Below, one piece after another: positions 55,739-63,109 of a stretch of 64,000 nucleotides of DNA; position 1 is the stretch's first letter; each line of letters begins with the position of its first letter. Source of the DNA: an uncultured Holophaga sp. (GTDB lineage: Bacteria > Acidobacteriota > Holophagae > Holophagales > Holophagaceae); the NCBI RefSeq assembly GCF_963677305.1, contig NZ_OY781925.1:1017001-1081000 (forward strand). Reading direction: 5' to 3'. The notes beneath the pieces are model-generated. The model had not been told where the DNA came from. It was given only the letters and a program-made list of their open reading frames with translations, and did not search any database. Made by a program: the position numbers and the translations under genes.

Positions 55739-56797
55739 ATGCCGCAGCTGGGCATCATCGGATTCGGACACTTCGGACAGGCCCTGGGCGCCGTGATGGA
55801 GGAAGCGGGGTACGCCTACCTTGCCTATTCGCCCCGCACCCCGGTCCCAGATGCCCTGCGGGCGAGCAGTCTCCAGGAGCTGGCGGCCCGCTGTCCCTGG
55901 ATCGTCCTGGCAGTCCCGGTGCCGATGATGGCGAGTGTCCTCTTGGAGCTGAGGCCCCATCTGGGTCCGGATCACCTGGTGCTCGATGTCTGCAGCGTGA
56001 AGATGACGCCCTGTCAGCAGATGGACGAGCTCCTGGGGGCGCGTATCCCCCATGTGGGGACCCATCCCCTCTTCGGTCCCAAGAGCCTGGCCCGCGCCGA
56101 GCGTCCTTTCCGTACCGTCATCTGCCCTTCGCCGCAGCATCCCGAGGCGGCCCGGAAGGTCCACCAGCTCTTCCTGGAGCTGGGCTTCCTGGTGGTGGAG
56201 CAGACGCCCGAGGACCACGACCGCATCATGGCCCAGACCCATGCCCTGACCTTCTTCCTGGCCAAGGGGTTGCTGGAGGTGGGGTGTGGCGCGGATCTGC
56301 CCTTCTCGCCGCCCTCCTTCCAGGGCATCGCCCACACGCTGGAGTCCGTCCGGGAAGATGCCGGACACCTCTTCACGGCCATCCAGAATCAGAACCCCTT
56401 TGCCAAGGCCAGCCGGGAAGGCCTCCTGGACGCACTGCAGGCCGTCCACCTGGAGGTGGAGGAGGCCGCGGCCAAGCAGTCCATGGAAGCCGACCAGGCC
56501 CTGGCCATCCCCGATATGGGGGGGCGCAGTCCCGAATTGCAGGAGGCCCGGGAGCTCATTGACCAGCTGGATCACACCCTGGTGAACCTCCTGGGCCGCC
56601 GCCTGGAGATGAGCCGCAAGGCGGGGCGGGCCAAGGCCAAGCTGGGGGCGCCCATCCTGGACGCCGCCCGGGAAGAGGCCCTCCTGGTCTCCCGCCGGGG
56701 ATGGGCCGAGGAACAGGGGTTGGACGCAGATCTGGTGGAGGAGCTCTTCCGTGGCATCCTCCGGGTCTCCCGGCGCAGCCAAGGCGAGCGGGTCTGA
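55739..56797 (+). CDS. tyrA: Bifunctional prephenate dehydrogenase / chorismate mutase with reversed domain order
   Basis: 352 aa from the ATG with GGGAGGGGG at proper distance (ATG 55727 is also in frame). N-terminal NAD-binding domain (LGIIGFGHFGQALG), prephenate dehydrogenase core with GTHPLFGPKSL and QTHALTFFLAK, then a C-terminal AroQ-type chorismate mutase (about 265-345, ELIDQLDHTLVNLLGRRLEMSRKAG). In enteric TyrA the mutase is N-terminal; here it is C-terminal. Tyrosine pathway, chorismate to 4-hydroxyphenylpyruvate. Stop overlaps the next start (TGATG). Confidence 0.9.
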   Translation: MPQLGIIGFGHFGQALGAVMEEAGYAYLAYSPRTPVPDALRASSLQELAARCPWIVLAVPVPMMASVLLELRPHLGPDHLVLDVCSVKMTPCQQMDELLGARIPHVGTHPLFGPKSLARAERPFRTVICPSPQHPEAARKVHQLFLELGFLVVEQTPEDHDRIMAQTHALTFFLAKGLLEVGCGADLPFSPPSFQGIAHTLESVREDAGHLFTAIQNQNPFAKASREGLLDALQAVHLEVEEAAAKQSMEADQALAIPDMGGRSPELQEARELIDQLDHTLVNLLGRRLEMSRKAGRAKAKLGAPILDAAREEALLVSRRGWAEEQGLDADLVEELFRGILRVSRRSQGERV

Positions 56798-57375
56798 TGG
56801 GTCGTCTGCGGGCAGGCCTCCTCTGCGGACTGCTCACCTGCGCTGCAGCGGTGGGGGCCGCCCCCGCTCCGGCCGTTCCCTGTGACACCTGTTTGCCGGG
56901 GGTGCTCAACTTCGGCCAGGTGGACGGGATCCTCTGGCGGGGGGCCCAGCCCAGCGCCGAGGGCTTCCGGGCTCTCAAGGCCGCCGGGGCCCGGACCGTG
57001 GTGAATCTGCGCTCGGACCATGATGATGCCCCCCTGCTGAAGGGCACCGGGCTCCGCTACTTCCGCCTCCCCTCCCACGCCTGGAAGGTGGATGAGGCCA
57101 AGCTGGCCCTCTTCCTGAAGATCGTCCAGGATCCCGCCAACCAGCCCGTCTTCGTCCACTGCATGGAGGGGCGCGACCGCACCGGGTACGCCGTGGCTGC
57201 CTACAGGATGGCAGCCCAGGGCTGGCCCGTGGATGCGGCCCTCCGGGAGATGGACACCTTCCACTTCAACCATGTCTGGGTTTTCAATCCGGGGCAGCTT
57301 CGGCGGCTGGACATCCCACGGCTGAAGGCCCGGGTGGCGGCGCTTCCGGAACCCGTCACGGTCCCGGTGCCGTGA
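56797..57375 (+). CDS. Secreted dual-specificity-phosphatase-like protein
   Basis: 192 aa. Signal peptide (about 1-22, RAGLLCGLLTCAAAVGAAPA). Phosphatase core with HCMEGRDRTG, the HC-x5-R P-loop, and a candidate general-acid Asp/His loop (LPSHAW). The family (tyrosine phosphatase, DSP/Siw14-like) dephosphorylates proteins or inositol phosphates; a periplasmic location suggests phytate or phosphosugar substrates. Translation is coupled to tyrA and to the next gene, so the grouping may be positional rather than functional. Confidence 0.82.
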   Translation: MGRLRAGLLCGLLTCAAAVGAAPAPAVPCDTCLPGVLNFGQVDGILWRGAQPSAEGFRALKAAGARTVVNLRSDHDDAPLLKGTGLRYFRLPSHAWKVDEAKLALFLKIVQDPANQPVFVHCMEGRDRTGYAVAAYRMAAQGWPVDAALREMDTFHFNHVWVFNPGQLRRLDIPRLKARVAALPEPVTVPVP

Positions 57376-58094
57376 GGCGGCTGGCGCCTCTCCTTGTGGT
57401 CGGGCTGCTGGCCTGCCATCCGGGGCCTGGCCGGATGCGCGGGTGGCCCCGCCTCATGCTCTGGGCCTGGGAGTCGCCCCAGGACCTGCGGGGCCTGCCC
57501 CCGGACACAGGCGTGGCTTTCCTGGCCGCTGAAGTGAAGCTGGAGGGCGGAGCCACCCGGGTGCAGGGGCGGCGCAATCCCCTTCAGGTGGATCCGGCCA
57601 CTCCGCTCATGGCCGTGGTGCGCATCGAGACCGATCACCCCCTGCTGGATGAAGCCCAGGGCCGGATCCTCCGCTATCGGCTCCTGGAGGCCAGCCGGCT
57701 CAAGGGGGTCCGGGGTCTCATGATCGACTTCGATGCCCGGGAGGGGGAGCGGAGTTTTTACCGGGAGCTGTTGCAGGGGCTCCGGCGGGAGCTGTCCCCG
57801 GAGATGCCCCTGGTCATGACGGCCCTGGCCTCCTGGTGTCTGGAGGATCCCTGGATCCGCTCCCTGCCGGTGGATGAGCGCATCCCGATGCTCTTCCGCA
57901 TGGGGAGGGAAGGGGAGGCCATTCGACGGCGTCTGGACAGAGGGGGCGACTTCATCCCCGAGGCCAGGGAGGCCCTGGGGCTCAGCACCGACGAGCCCTG
58001 GCCCGGGCTGCCCCGGGGGCGCCGAGTCTACCTCTTTCATCCTGGGTCATGGGATGCTCATGCTGTCGCCAAGTGGAAGGAGCGTCTGCCATGA
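57372..58094 (+). CDS. DUF3142-like lipoprotein
   Basis: 240 aa from a GTG that overlaps the previous stop. Lipobox LLVVGLLAC with Cys15 gives a lipoprotein. The mature part starts with LMLWAWESPQDLRGL, as in DUF3142 proteins, and has a TIM-barrel-like series (VAFLAAEV, MAVVRIE, VRGLMIDFDAREGE, LVMTALASW). The DFD motif resembles glycoside-hydrolase-like families. Function unknown. Overlaps the next gene by four bases. Confidence 0.75.
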   Translation: MRRLAPLLVVGLLACHPGPGRMRGWPRLMLWAWESPQDLRGLPPDTGVAFLAAEVKLEGGATRVQGRRNPLQVDPATPLMAVVRIETDHPLLDEAQGRILRYRLLEASRLKGVRGLMIDFDAREGERSFYRELLQGLRRELSPEMPLVMTALASWCLEDPWIRSLPVDERIPMLFRMGREGEAIRRRLDRGGDFIPEAREALGLSTDEPWPGLPRGRRVYLFHPGSWDAHAVAKWKERLP

Positions 58095-60145
58095 AGATCC
58101 TGCGTCCGGCCCTCATCAGCCTCCTGGCCGCCTCCGCCGCCCATCCCTGCGGACCCTACCTCTCCACGACGGCCCTGGTGCCCACAGACAGCCCCGACGG
58201 ACGGCCAGAGGACTGGGCCCGGGGAGCGTTGGGGCTGCTGATGCCCAGCTATGCTTCACCTTATCTGGCCATGGCCTTCCGCAGCTGGGGCGGCCCGCCC
58301 CTGGATGCGGAGGATCAGGCAGGAGCCCTGGGCTACTGGCAGGAGCCCGGGCAGTCACCGGCGCCGGATTACGCCCGGTTGCATGATGGGATCCTGCCCA
58401 CGCCCCCGCCCGAGCTCCTGGCCAAGGCCTCCCCGACGTACCAATTGGCCAATCCGGTGATGCCCCAGGCCATGGATTATGCGGCGCGGACCCTGGAGCA
58501 GCGGATCAAGGCCATTGGCCCCAAGCATCCAGCCATCCGGGCCTGGGTGGAGGCCCAAGACAAGGCCTTCCGGGGCGAGCTTCCCCCGGACCCCGAGCCC
58601 GGGCTGCCGGTGCTCCTGGCCAAAGACCGGGCCTACCAGCGGGCCGCGGCGCTCTACTATGCCGGGAAGGCCTCTGAGAGCCGCCAGGCCTTCCTGGCCA
58701 TCGGCCAGGACAAGGCCTCCCCTCACGCCGGGCTGGCCCGCTATCTGGCCTTGCGCCTGGCGGAAGGCCCGGACCGCGAGCGAGAGCTGGCAGTGCTTCT
58801 GAAGGATCCCCTCTGGCGTCTGGATGCCTACCGTCTCCAGGAACAGGTGGAGCCCCCCTGGAAGGATCTCTCCGAGTGCCAGCGGATGACAGCGGAGCGA
58901 ATCATGAGTCCGGGACGGGGCTTCCGCCTGGGGGAGGACCTGCGGAACCTGAGCTTCACCTACCGGGCCGGGGTGGATGTCCTGGCCAAGGCGGAGGGTC
59001 CCCAGGACCTGGGGCTCCTGGGCTGGATCCAGGCCCTCCGGGACGGGAAGCCGGATCGGGTCATCGCGGGCTTCGACGCCGTCCAGGGTGCTGCTCAGGT
59101 CCCTTGGCTCGCCGGCGTTCTCATGAAGATCGGCCCGGATCACCCGCGCTGCCGCGAGTTCCTGGAGAAGGCCCGGACCCTGAAGATTCCCGAGGGGGCC
59201 TATCCCACCTTCGCTGTCCACCGTGTTCGTCTGCTGCTGGGGGAAGGGCGTCTCCAGGCGGCCGAGGTTCTGGTGAAGGAGGCCCTGGCCCGCCCCGGTA
59301 TGGCTCGCTTCGTCTCAGCCCGCAATGTCCTCCTGGGGCAGCGCCTGGTGCTGACCAGAGATTGGGACAGCTTTGTGGGGCTCCTGGGCCGCACCGTGAC
59401 CGGGATGGACGAGGAGGGCCTGGGCAGCTGCGAGGGCAAGCAGTGGCCCCAGGGCAGGCAACCCGGGATCGACGCCTTCGACCCGGCGGCGGCGGACGCC
59501 TTCAATCGCCAGCTGCCCCTGGAGCGCTGGAAGGCGGCCCTGGTCCACCCGGCCTTTCCCTCGTCTCTGAAGGGGCAGCTCCAGCAGGTCCTCTTTGTCC
59601 GGGCCATCCTGCTGGACCGGGAGGCCGACGCCCTGGCTCTGGTGGATGGCCTGGCCAAGACCGAGCCCAAGGATGCCGCCGGACTCGAGGCCTGGAGGGC
59701 GGAGCCCGATGCCCGCCGGCGGCGCTTCCTGGTGAGCCAGTTCCTATGGGAGCGCCAGTGGGTGAGCTTCCTCAAGCAGAGCCCTGAGGACATGTACGAA
59801 TACCGCACCACCTGGTGGGGACCCGTCCAGCCGCTCCCAGGGCTCGCCATGGTGGGCAAGCCCTTCGTGGCGGGCTTCCTCAGCTCCGCCGAGGTCCAGG
59901 CGGCCCAGGGAGAGAATCGGCGCCTGGCGGCACCCCTCAGCTACTTCTGCCGGGAGGCCCTGGCCTTTGCCGAGGCCTTCCCCAAGGATCCCATGGCTGC
60001 CGAGGGGCTCTCCCGGGCCGTGCGGGCCTCCCGGGCGGCCTACCGCGATCCGGAGAGCGAGGCCCTCCTGGTGAAGGCTTTCCGCCTGCTGCACAAACGC
60101 TATGCGGGCAGCGCTGCCGCCAATCGGGCCAAGGTCTATCACTGA
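58091..60145 (+). CDS. Large secreted helical-repeat hypothetical protein
   Basis: 684 aa with a short signal peptide (MKILRPALISLLAASAAHPC) and then alpha-helical repeats with TPR-like spacing (AALYYAGKASESRQAFLAIG, AEVLVKEALARPGMARFV, RAILLDREADALALVDGLAK). The first Cys after the signal could be lipidated, but no good lipobox is present. Forms an operon with the DUF3142-like gene and the phosphatase gene. Function unknown; a periplasmic scaffold is possible. Confidence 0.7.
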   Translation: MKILRPALISLLAASAAHPCGPYLSTTALVPTDSPDGRPEDWARGALGLLMPSYASPYLAMAFRSWGGPPLDAEDQAGALGYWQEPGQSPAPDYARLHDGILPTPPPELLAKASPTYQLANPVMPQAMDYAARTLEQRIKAIGPKHPAIRAWVEAQDKAFRGELPPDPEPGLPVLLAKDRAYQRAAALYYAGKASESRQAFLAIGQDKASPHAGLARYLALRLAEGPDRERELAVLLKDPLWRLDAYRLQEQVEPPWKDLSECQRMTAERIMSPGRGFRLGEDLRNLSFTYRAGVDVLAKAEGPQDLGLLGWIQALRDGKPDRVIAGFDAVQGAAQVPWLAGVLMKIGPDHPRCREFLEKARTLKIPEGAYPTFAVHRVRLLLGEGRLQAAEVLVKEALARPGMARFVSARNVLLGQRLVLTRDWDSFVGLLGRTVTGMDEEGLGSCEGKQWPQGRQPGIDAFDPAAADAFNRQLPLERWKAALVHPAFPSSLKGQLQQVLFVRAILLDREADALALVDGLAKTEPKDAAGLEAWRAEPDARRRRFLVSQFLWERQWVSFLKQSPEDMYEYRTTWWGPVQPLPGLAMVGKPFVAGFLSSAEVQAAQGENRRLAAPLSYFCREALAFAEAFPKDPMAAEGLSRAVRASRAAYRDPESEALLVKAFRLLHKRYAGSAAANRAKVYH

Positions 60146-60219
60146 AGCTCAAAGCCGGGTGTCCTGGCTTTGAAAAAGGAGATCTTGAACTTTTGATGGG
60201 GTAAATACATTTTTTGGTG

Positions 60220-60235
60220 TACACTTTTAAGTGTA
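60220..60235. promoter_or_regulatory. BlaI/MecI-type operator TACACTTTTAAGTGTA
   Basis: Dyad with TACA and TGTA ends (TACACTT-TT-AAGTGTA), the half-sites typical of BlaI/MecI operators, 12 bases before the blaI-like start and over the expected promoter; likely autoregulation. Confidence 0.75.
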
Positions 60236-60247
60236 TAAGGAGGGGGC

Positions 60248-60616
60248 ATGGCTGAGATGCGTCCCACAGAGGCTGAACTTGAGGTCCTGAGGGTCCTCTG
60301 GGGGCTCCGGGGGCCTGCCACCGTCAAGGATGTGGCGGCGCACTACGGGCAGGGCCGGGACCTGGGTTACACTGCGGTCCTCAAGCTCATGCAGACCATG
60401 CACGAGAAGGGCCTGTTGCGGCGGGACGCCAGCGAGCGGGCCCATCGCTACTGGCCCACCGAGGCCCCCGAGGCCACCCGGAGCATTTTGGTGGGGGACC
60501 TCATCGAGCGGGCCTTTGAAGGCTCCGCTGGGGCCCTGGTGCAGACCGCCCTGCAGGGTCGGCAGCTAGACGAGTCGGAGCGGGAGGCCCTGCTCAAGCT
60601 CCTGAGTGAGCGATGA
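60248..60616 (+). CDS. BlaI/MecI-family repressor
   Basis: 122 aa. Winged helix (about 5-70, TEAELEVLRVLWGLRGPATVKDVAAHYGQ, LGYTAVLKLMQTMHEKGLL) and C-terminal dimerisation helix (about 80-120). BlaI repressors are inactivated by cleavage when a membrane M56 protease senses cell-wall damage. The M56 gene overlaps its stop by four bases, so both are co-translated. Controlled genes beyond its own operon are not visible here. Confidence 0.92.
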   Translation: MAEMRPTEAELEVLRVLWGLRGPATVKDVAAHYGQGRDLGYTAVLKLMQTMHEKGLLRRDASERAHRYWPTEAPEATRSILVGDLIERAFEGSAGALVQTALQGRQLDESEREALLKLLSER

Positions 60617-62022
60617 ACGCCGACCTCTGGCTGGGCCTGGGGCAGGACCTCGGGCGGGCTCTGCTCCACTCCCTGTGGCAGGTGGCTGTCGTGGCTCTGG
60701 TGCTGAAGTCCTGGCTGCTGTTGCTGCCCGGGCGGAAGCCGCGGCTCCGCTATGCCTTGGCCTGCCTTGCCCTGCTGGGAGCCTTGGCCTGGCCCGCGAT
60801 GACCTTCGGGGGGCTCCGCCAGGTGAGGGCCCAGGCGGTGGCGGTGCGCCAGGGGGCCTTCCGAGCGCCCACGGCTCTGAGCCGACAGCCCCTGCGGGAC
60901 TATACCCTCCACCGTGGCCTCGAGGCCACCCAGCCCGTTCTGCCCTGGCTGGCGGGCGCCTGGGCCTTGGGGGCCCTGGTCTTCGCCCTCCGGATGTTTC
61001 TGGGGCTGGCCGCGCTGGTCCGCCTGCGCCGGGTCTCCGGTCCGGCCCCTGCCTGGGTGCTGGACCGGGTGCGGGACTTGGCCAGGCGCATGGGCGTGGC
61101 GGTGCCGAGGGTCGGCCTATCGGACCTGGGGCCCTGCGTCTTCGGGGCCCTGCGGCCGACCCTCCTCCTGTCGGCAGCCTGTCTGGCCGGGCTCCCAGCC
61201 GAGTCCCTGGAAGCCATCCTGGCCCATGAGCTCGCTCACCTGAAGCGCCTGGACTACCCAGTCCAGCTCCTCCAGTCCCTGGTGGATGTGCTGCTCTTCC
61301 ACCACCCCCTCGCCCACTGGATCTCGTCCGCAGTCCGCTTCGAGCGGGAGCGTTGCTGCGACGAATTCGCTTCCAAGGTCTGCGGCGATGTCCGCTCTGT
61401 TGCCAAGGCCCTCATGCAACTGGACGGTCTCCGTCCCCTTCGAGTGGCCCTTGCGGCCGGAGCTTCTCCCATGTTCAACCGAATCCAATCCCTTCTGGGC
61501 CTTGCCCGTAGCCCCCAACCCTTGGTGCGCCTCGGCGCCCTCCTCTGCCTGGGTGCCGTCCTGGCGACCCTGCCCCTGCTGAAGGCCGAAGGGAGCCGGA
61601 AATACTTCCGGGCTCCGGCCAGGTTGGTTGCCCTGGCGGACCAGGAGGCCAAGACCCAGGGCCTGGACCCCTACCTCATCCGGGCGGTCATCCAGTGTGA
61701 GAGCGCATACAAGACCAAGGCCGTCAGTTCCATGGGCTCCCAGGGCCTCATGCAGCTCCTGCCCCGGACCGCCGAGAGGATGGGCGGGGGGGATATGTTC
61801 GATCCCGCCACCAATGTGAAGGCGGGCACACGCTACCTGAAGGAGCTGATGGACTACTACAAGGGCAATGTGGCCCTGGCGGTGATGGCCTACAACGCCG
61901 GGCCCGAGGCCGTGGATGCCGCCGAAGGCATCGCCCCTGCCGAGGAGACCCGCCGCTATGGTCTGGCGGTGCTGGATCTCTATCGCCGACGGGCTGTGGA
62001 GCCGGATCCGGCCCTGGATTGA
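60613..62022 (+). CDS. BlaR1-like M56 membrane protease fused to a lytic transglycosylase domain
   Basis: 469 aa. Four membrane helices; M56 metalloprotease with His205-Glu206-x2-His209 (LAHELAHLK) between the third and fourth; last helix about 305-323. Then, where BlaR1 has its penicillin-binding sensor, there is a complete SLT domain (about 335-460): catalytic Glu363 (QCESAYKTKAVSSMGSQGLMQLLP) and MAYNAGPEAV. The protein would bind or cut peptidoglycan outside and cleave BlaI inside. The fusion is in one frame without a break. Confidence 0.9.
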   Translation: MNADLWLGLGQDLGRALLHSLWQVAVVALVLKSWLLLLPGRKPRLRYALACLALLGALAWPAMTFGGLRQVRAQAVAVRQGAFRAPTALSRQPLRDYTLHRGLEATQPVLPWLAGAWALGALVFALRMFLGLAALVRLRRVSGPAPAWVLDRVRDLARRMGVAVPRVGLSDLGPCVFGALRPTLLLSAACLAGLPAESLEAILAHELAHLKRLDYPVQLLQSLVDVLLFHHPLAHWISSAVRFERERCCDEFASKVCGDVRSVAKALMQLDGLRPLRVALAAGASPMFNRIQSLLGLARSPQPLVRLGALLCLGAVLATLPLLKAEGSRKYFRAPARLVALADQEAKTQGLDPYLIRAVIQCESAYKTKAVSSMGSQGLMQLLPRTAERMGGGDMFDPATNVKAGTRYLKELMDYYKGNVALAVMAYNAGPEAVDAAEGIAPAEETRRYGLAVLDLYRRRAVEPDPALD

Positions 62023-62341
62023 CACCTGGGTTGGAGAGGTGAAAAGCCTTTGGGTCACGGATTCGTACCGATGGGCACGGATCGTTGTCCGCCCCCGCAC
62101 TGCGGGGCCCCCAGATGGCCCTTGCCGTGCGCATCTGCGTTCGGCTGGTCCTGTCCTTCCTTCGCTGCCCTGCGGTTGGATGGTGACTCAAGTTGCGACA
62201 GGAGCTGCTGGGGATGCTGCAACAAACCTCGGGGCGGCGGGTTAAACCTTTTTTAAATATTGATGTTGGGTGCCTTGTGGGTTGGCACGTGGCTTGAGGT
62301 TTCCTGTGCGTGGGATGACCCACATCTTTCCAGGAGTGAAC
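62023..62341. other. Intergenic stretch with hairpins, no gene seen
   Basis: Contains a CCCCGCA/TGCGGGG hairpin near 62095 and a GTGGG/CCCAC hairpin near 62313, plus AT-rich TTTTTTAAATATTGATG around 62250 likely to be a promoter. A TGGCAC-N5-TTGA sequence at 62283 resembles a sigma-54 site but lacks the -12 GC. Confidence 0.45.
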
Positions 62342-62620
62342 ATGCGATTCATGGTTGCAGCCCTGGCCCTGTTGGGCATGGCCGTGCCCGCCCTGGCTCA
62401 TGAGGTCCCGGATCGGGAGCACCGCGAGGGGCCGCCCGCTTGTTGGGAGGCCCGGGAGTCCCGCCGCTGGGAGGCCCCTTGGGAGCGCGGTCGGGACCTT
62501 CGCTGCCGCGAGGTTCGATACAGCCGCCGACCCGCGCCGGTCTACGAGGAGGATGCCCCGGTCCGGGTTCGGGTCGCCGCCATGCCGCTCATCACCTTCC
62601 ACATCGATCTGGGGCGTTAA
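62342..62620 (+). CDS. Small secreted Arg/Glu-rich protein
   Basis: 92 aa. Signal peptide MRFMVAALALLGMAVPALA, then a highly charged mature part rich in Arg, Glu and Trp (EHREGPPACWEARESRRWE) with two cysteines (about residues 37 and 58) that could form a disulfide. CCAGGAG ribosome-binding site. No family recognised. Similar in style to its downstream neighbour, so both may act in the periplasm. Confidence 0.65.
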   Translation: MRFMVAALALLGMAVPALAHEVPDREHREGPPACWEARESRRWEAPWERGRDLRCREVRYSRRPAPVYEEDAPVRVRVAAMPLITFHIDLGR

Positions 62621-62685
62621 ACCTTCCCTTCGCCCAGGAATCCAACCTTTCAACCGCCCCATGCGGTTTTTCCCAGGAGTTGAAA

Positions 62686-63066
62686 ATGAACCTCAAGCGC
62701 ATGTCCCTTGCCCTGCTCGGCACCCTGCTCATTGGAGGCGCCCTCGCCGCTCAGGAGCCCCCCAAGCCTCCTGTCCCGCCTCCTCCCGCCCCCGCGGGCA
62801 CGGTGACGCCCCACCGTGCCGCCCGCATGGAGCGTCGGGCCGACCGTCAGCAGAAGCGTATCGATCAAGGTGTGAAGTCCGGGCAGCTCACCCCCCACGA
62901 GGCAGCCAAGCTGGAGAGGCAGGAGGCCCGCACTGATCGCCACATCGCCAAGGCCGAGGCCGATGGCAAGGTGACCCCGGGTGAGGCCCGCCGCATTGAA
63001 CGTCAGCAGAACCGCGAGAGCCGCCGGATTTACCGCAAGAAGCACAACGCCCGCGTGGCGCAGTAG
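62686..63066 (+). CDS. Small secreted Lys/Arg/Gln-rich helical protein
   Basis: 126 aa. Signal peptide MNLKRMSLALLGTLLIGGALAA, then a proline linker (PPKPPVPPPPAPA) and a coiled-coil, strongly basic helix with two internal repeats of the type RMERRADRQQKRIDQGVKSG-x-LTPHEAAKLERQEAR and IAKAEADGKVTPGEARRIERQQN. The EF-hand-like turn DGKVTPGE recurs. Resembles periplasmic metal- or stress-binding proteins of the Spy type only in composition. Followed by a terminator. Confidence 0.7.
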   Translation: MNLKRMSLALLGTLLIGGALAAQEPPKPPVPPPPAPAGTVTPHRAARMERRADRQQKRIDQGVKSGQLTPHEAAKLERQEARTDRHIAKAEADGKVTPGEARRIERQQNRESRRIYRKKHNARVAQ

Positions 63067-63084
63067 TCTGGATCGCTGGACTCC

Positions 63085-63106
63085 AAGGCCCCCTGACGGG
63101 GGCCTT
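63085..63106. terminator. Terminator AAGGCCCCC-TGAC-GGGGGCCTT
   Basis: Nine-bp stem with tetraloop between the convergent small secreted gene and dnaX. Confidence 0.8.
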
Positions 63107-63109
63107 GCC

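Noticed and set aside
55658..56782. Upstream extension of the zinc-ribbon/CarD-like frame across tyrA
   Set aside because: Antisense to tyrA and without similarity; the real start at 55657 has a ribosome-binding site and a conserved N-terminus.
62283..62297. TGGCAC-N5-TTGA, a sigma-54-like site before a small secreted gene
   Set aside because: The -12 GC is GA, which breaks the essential GG-N10-GC core.
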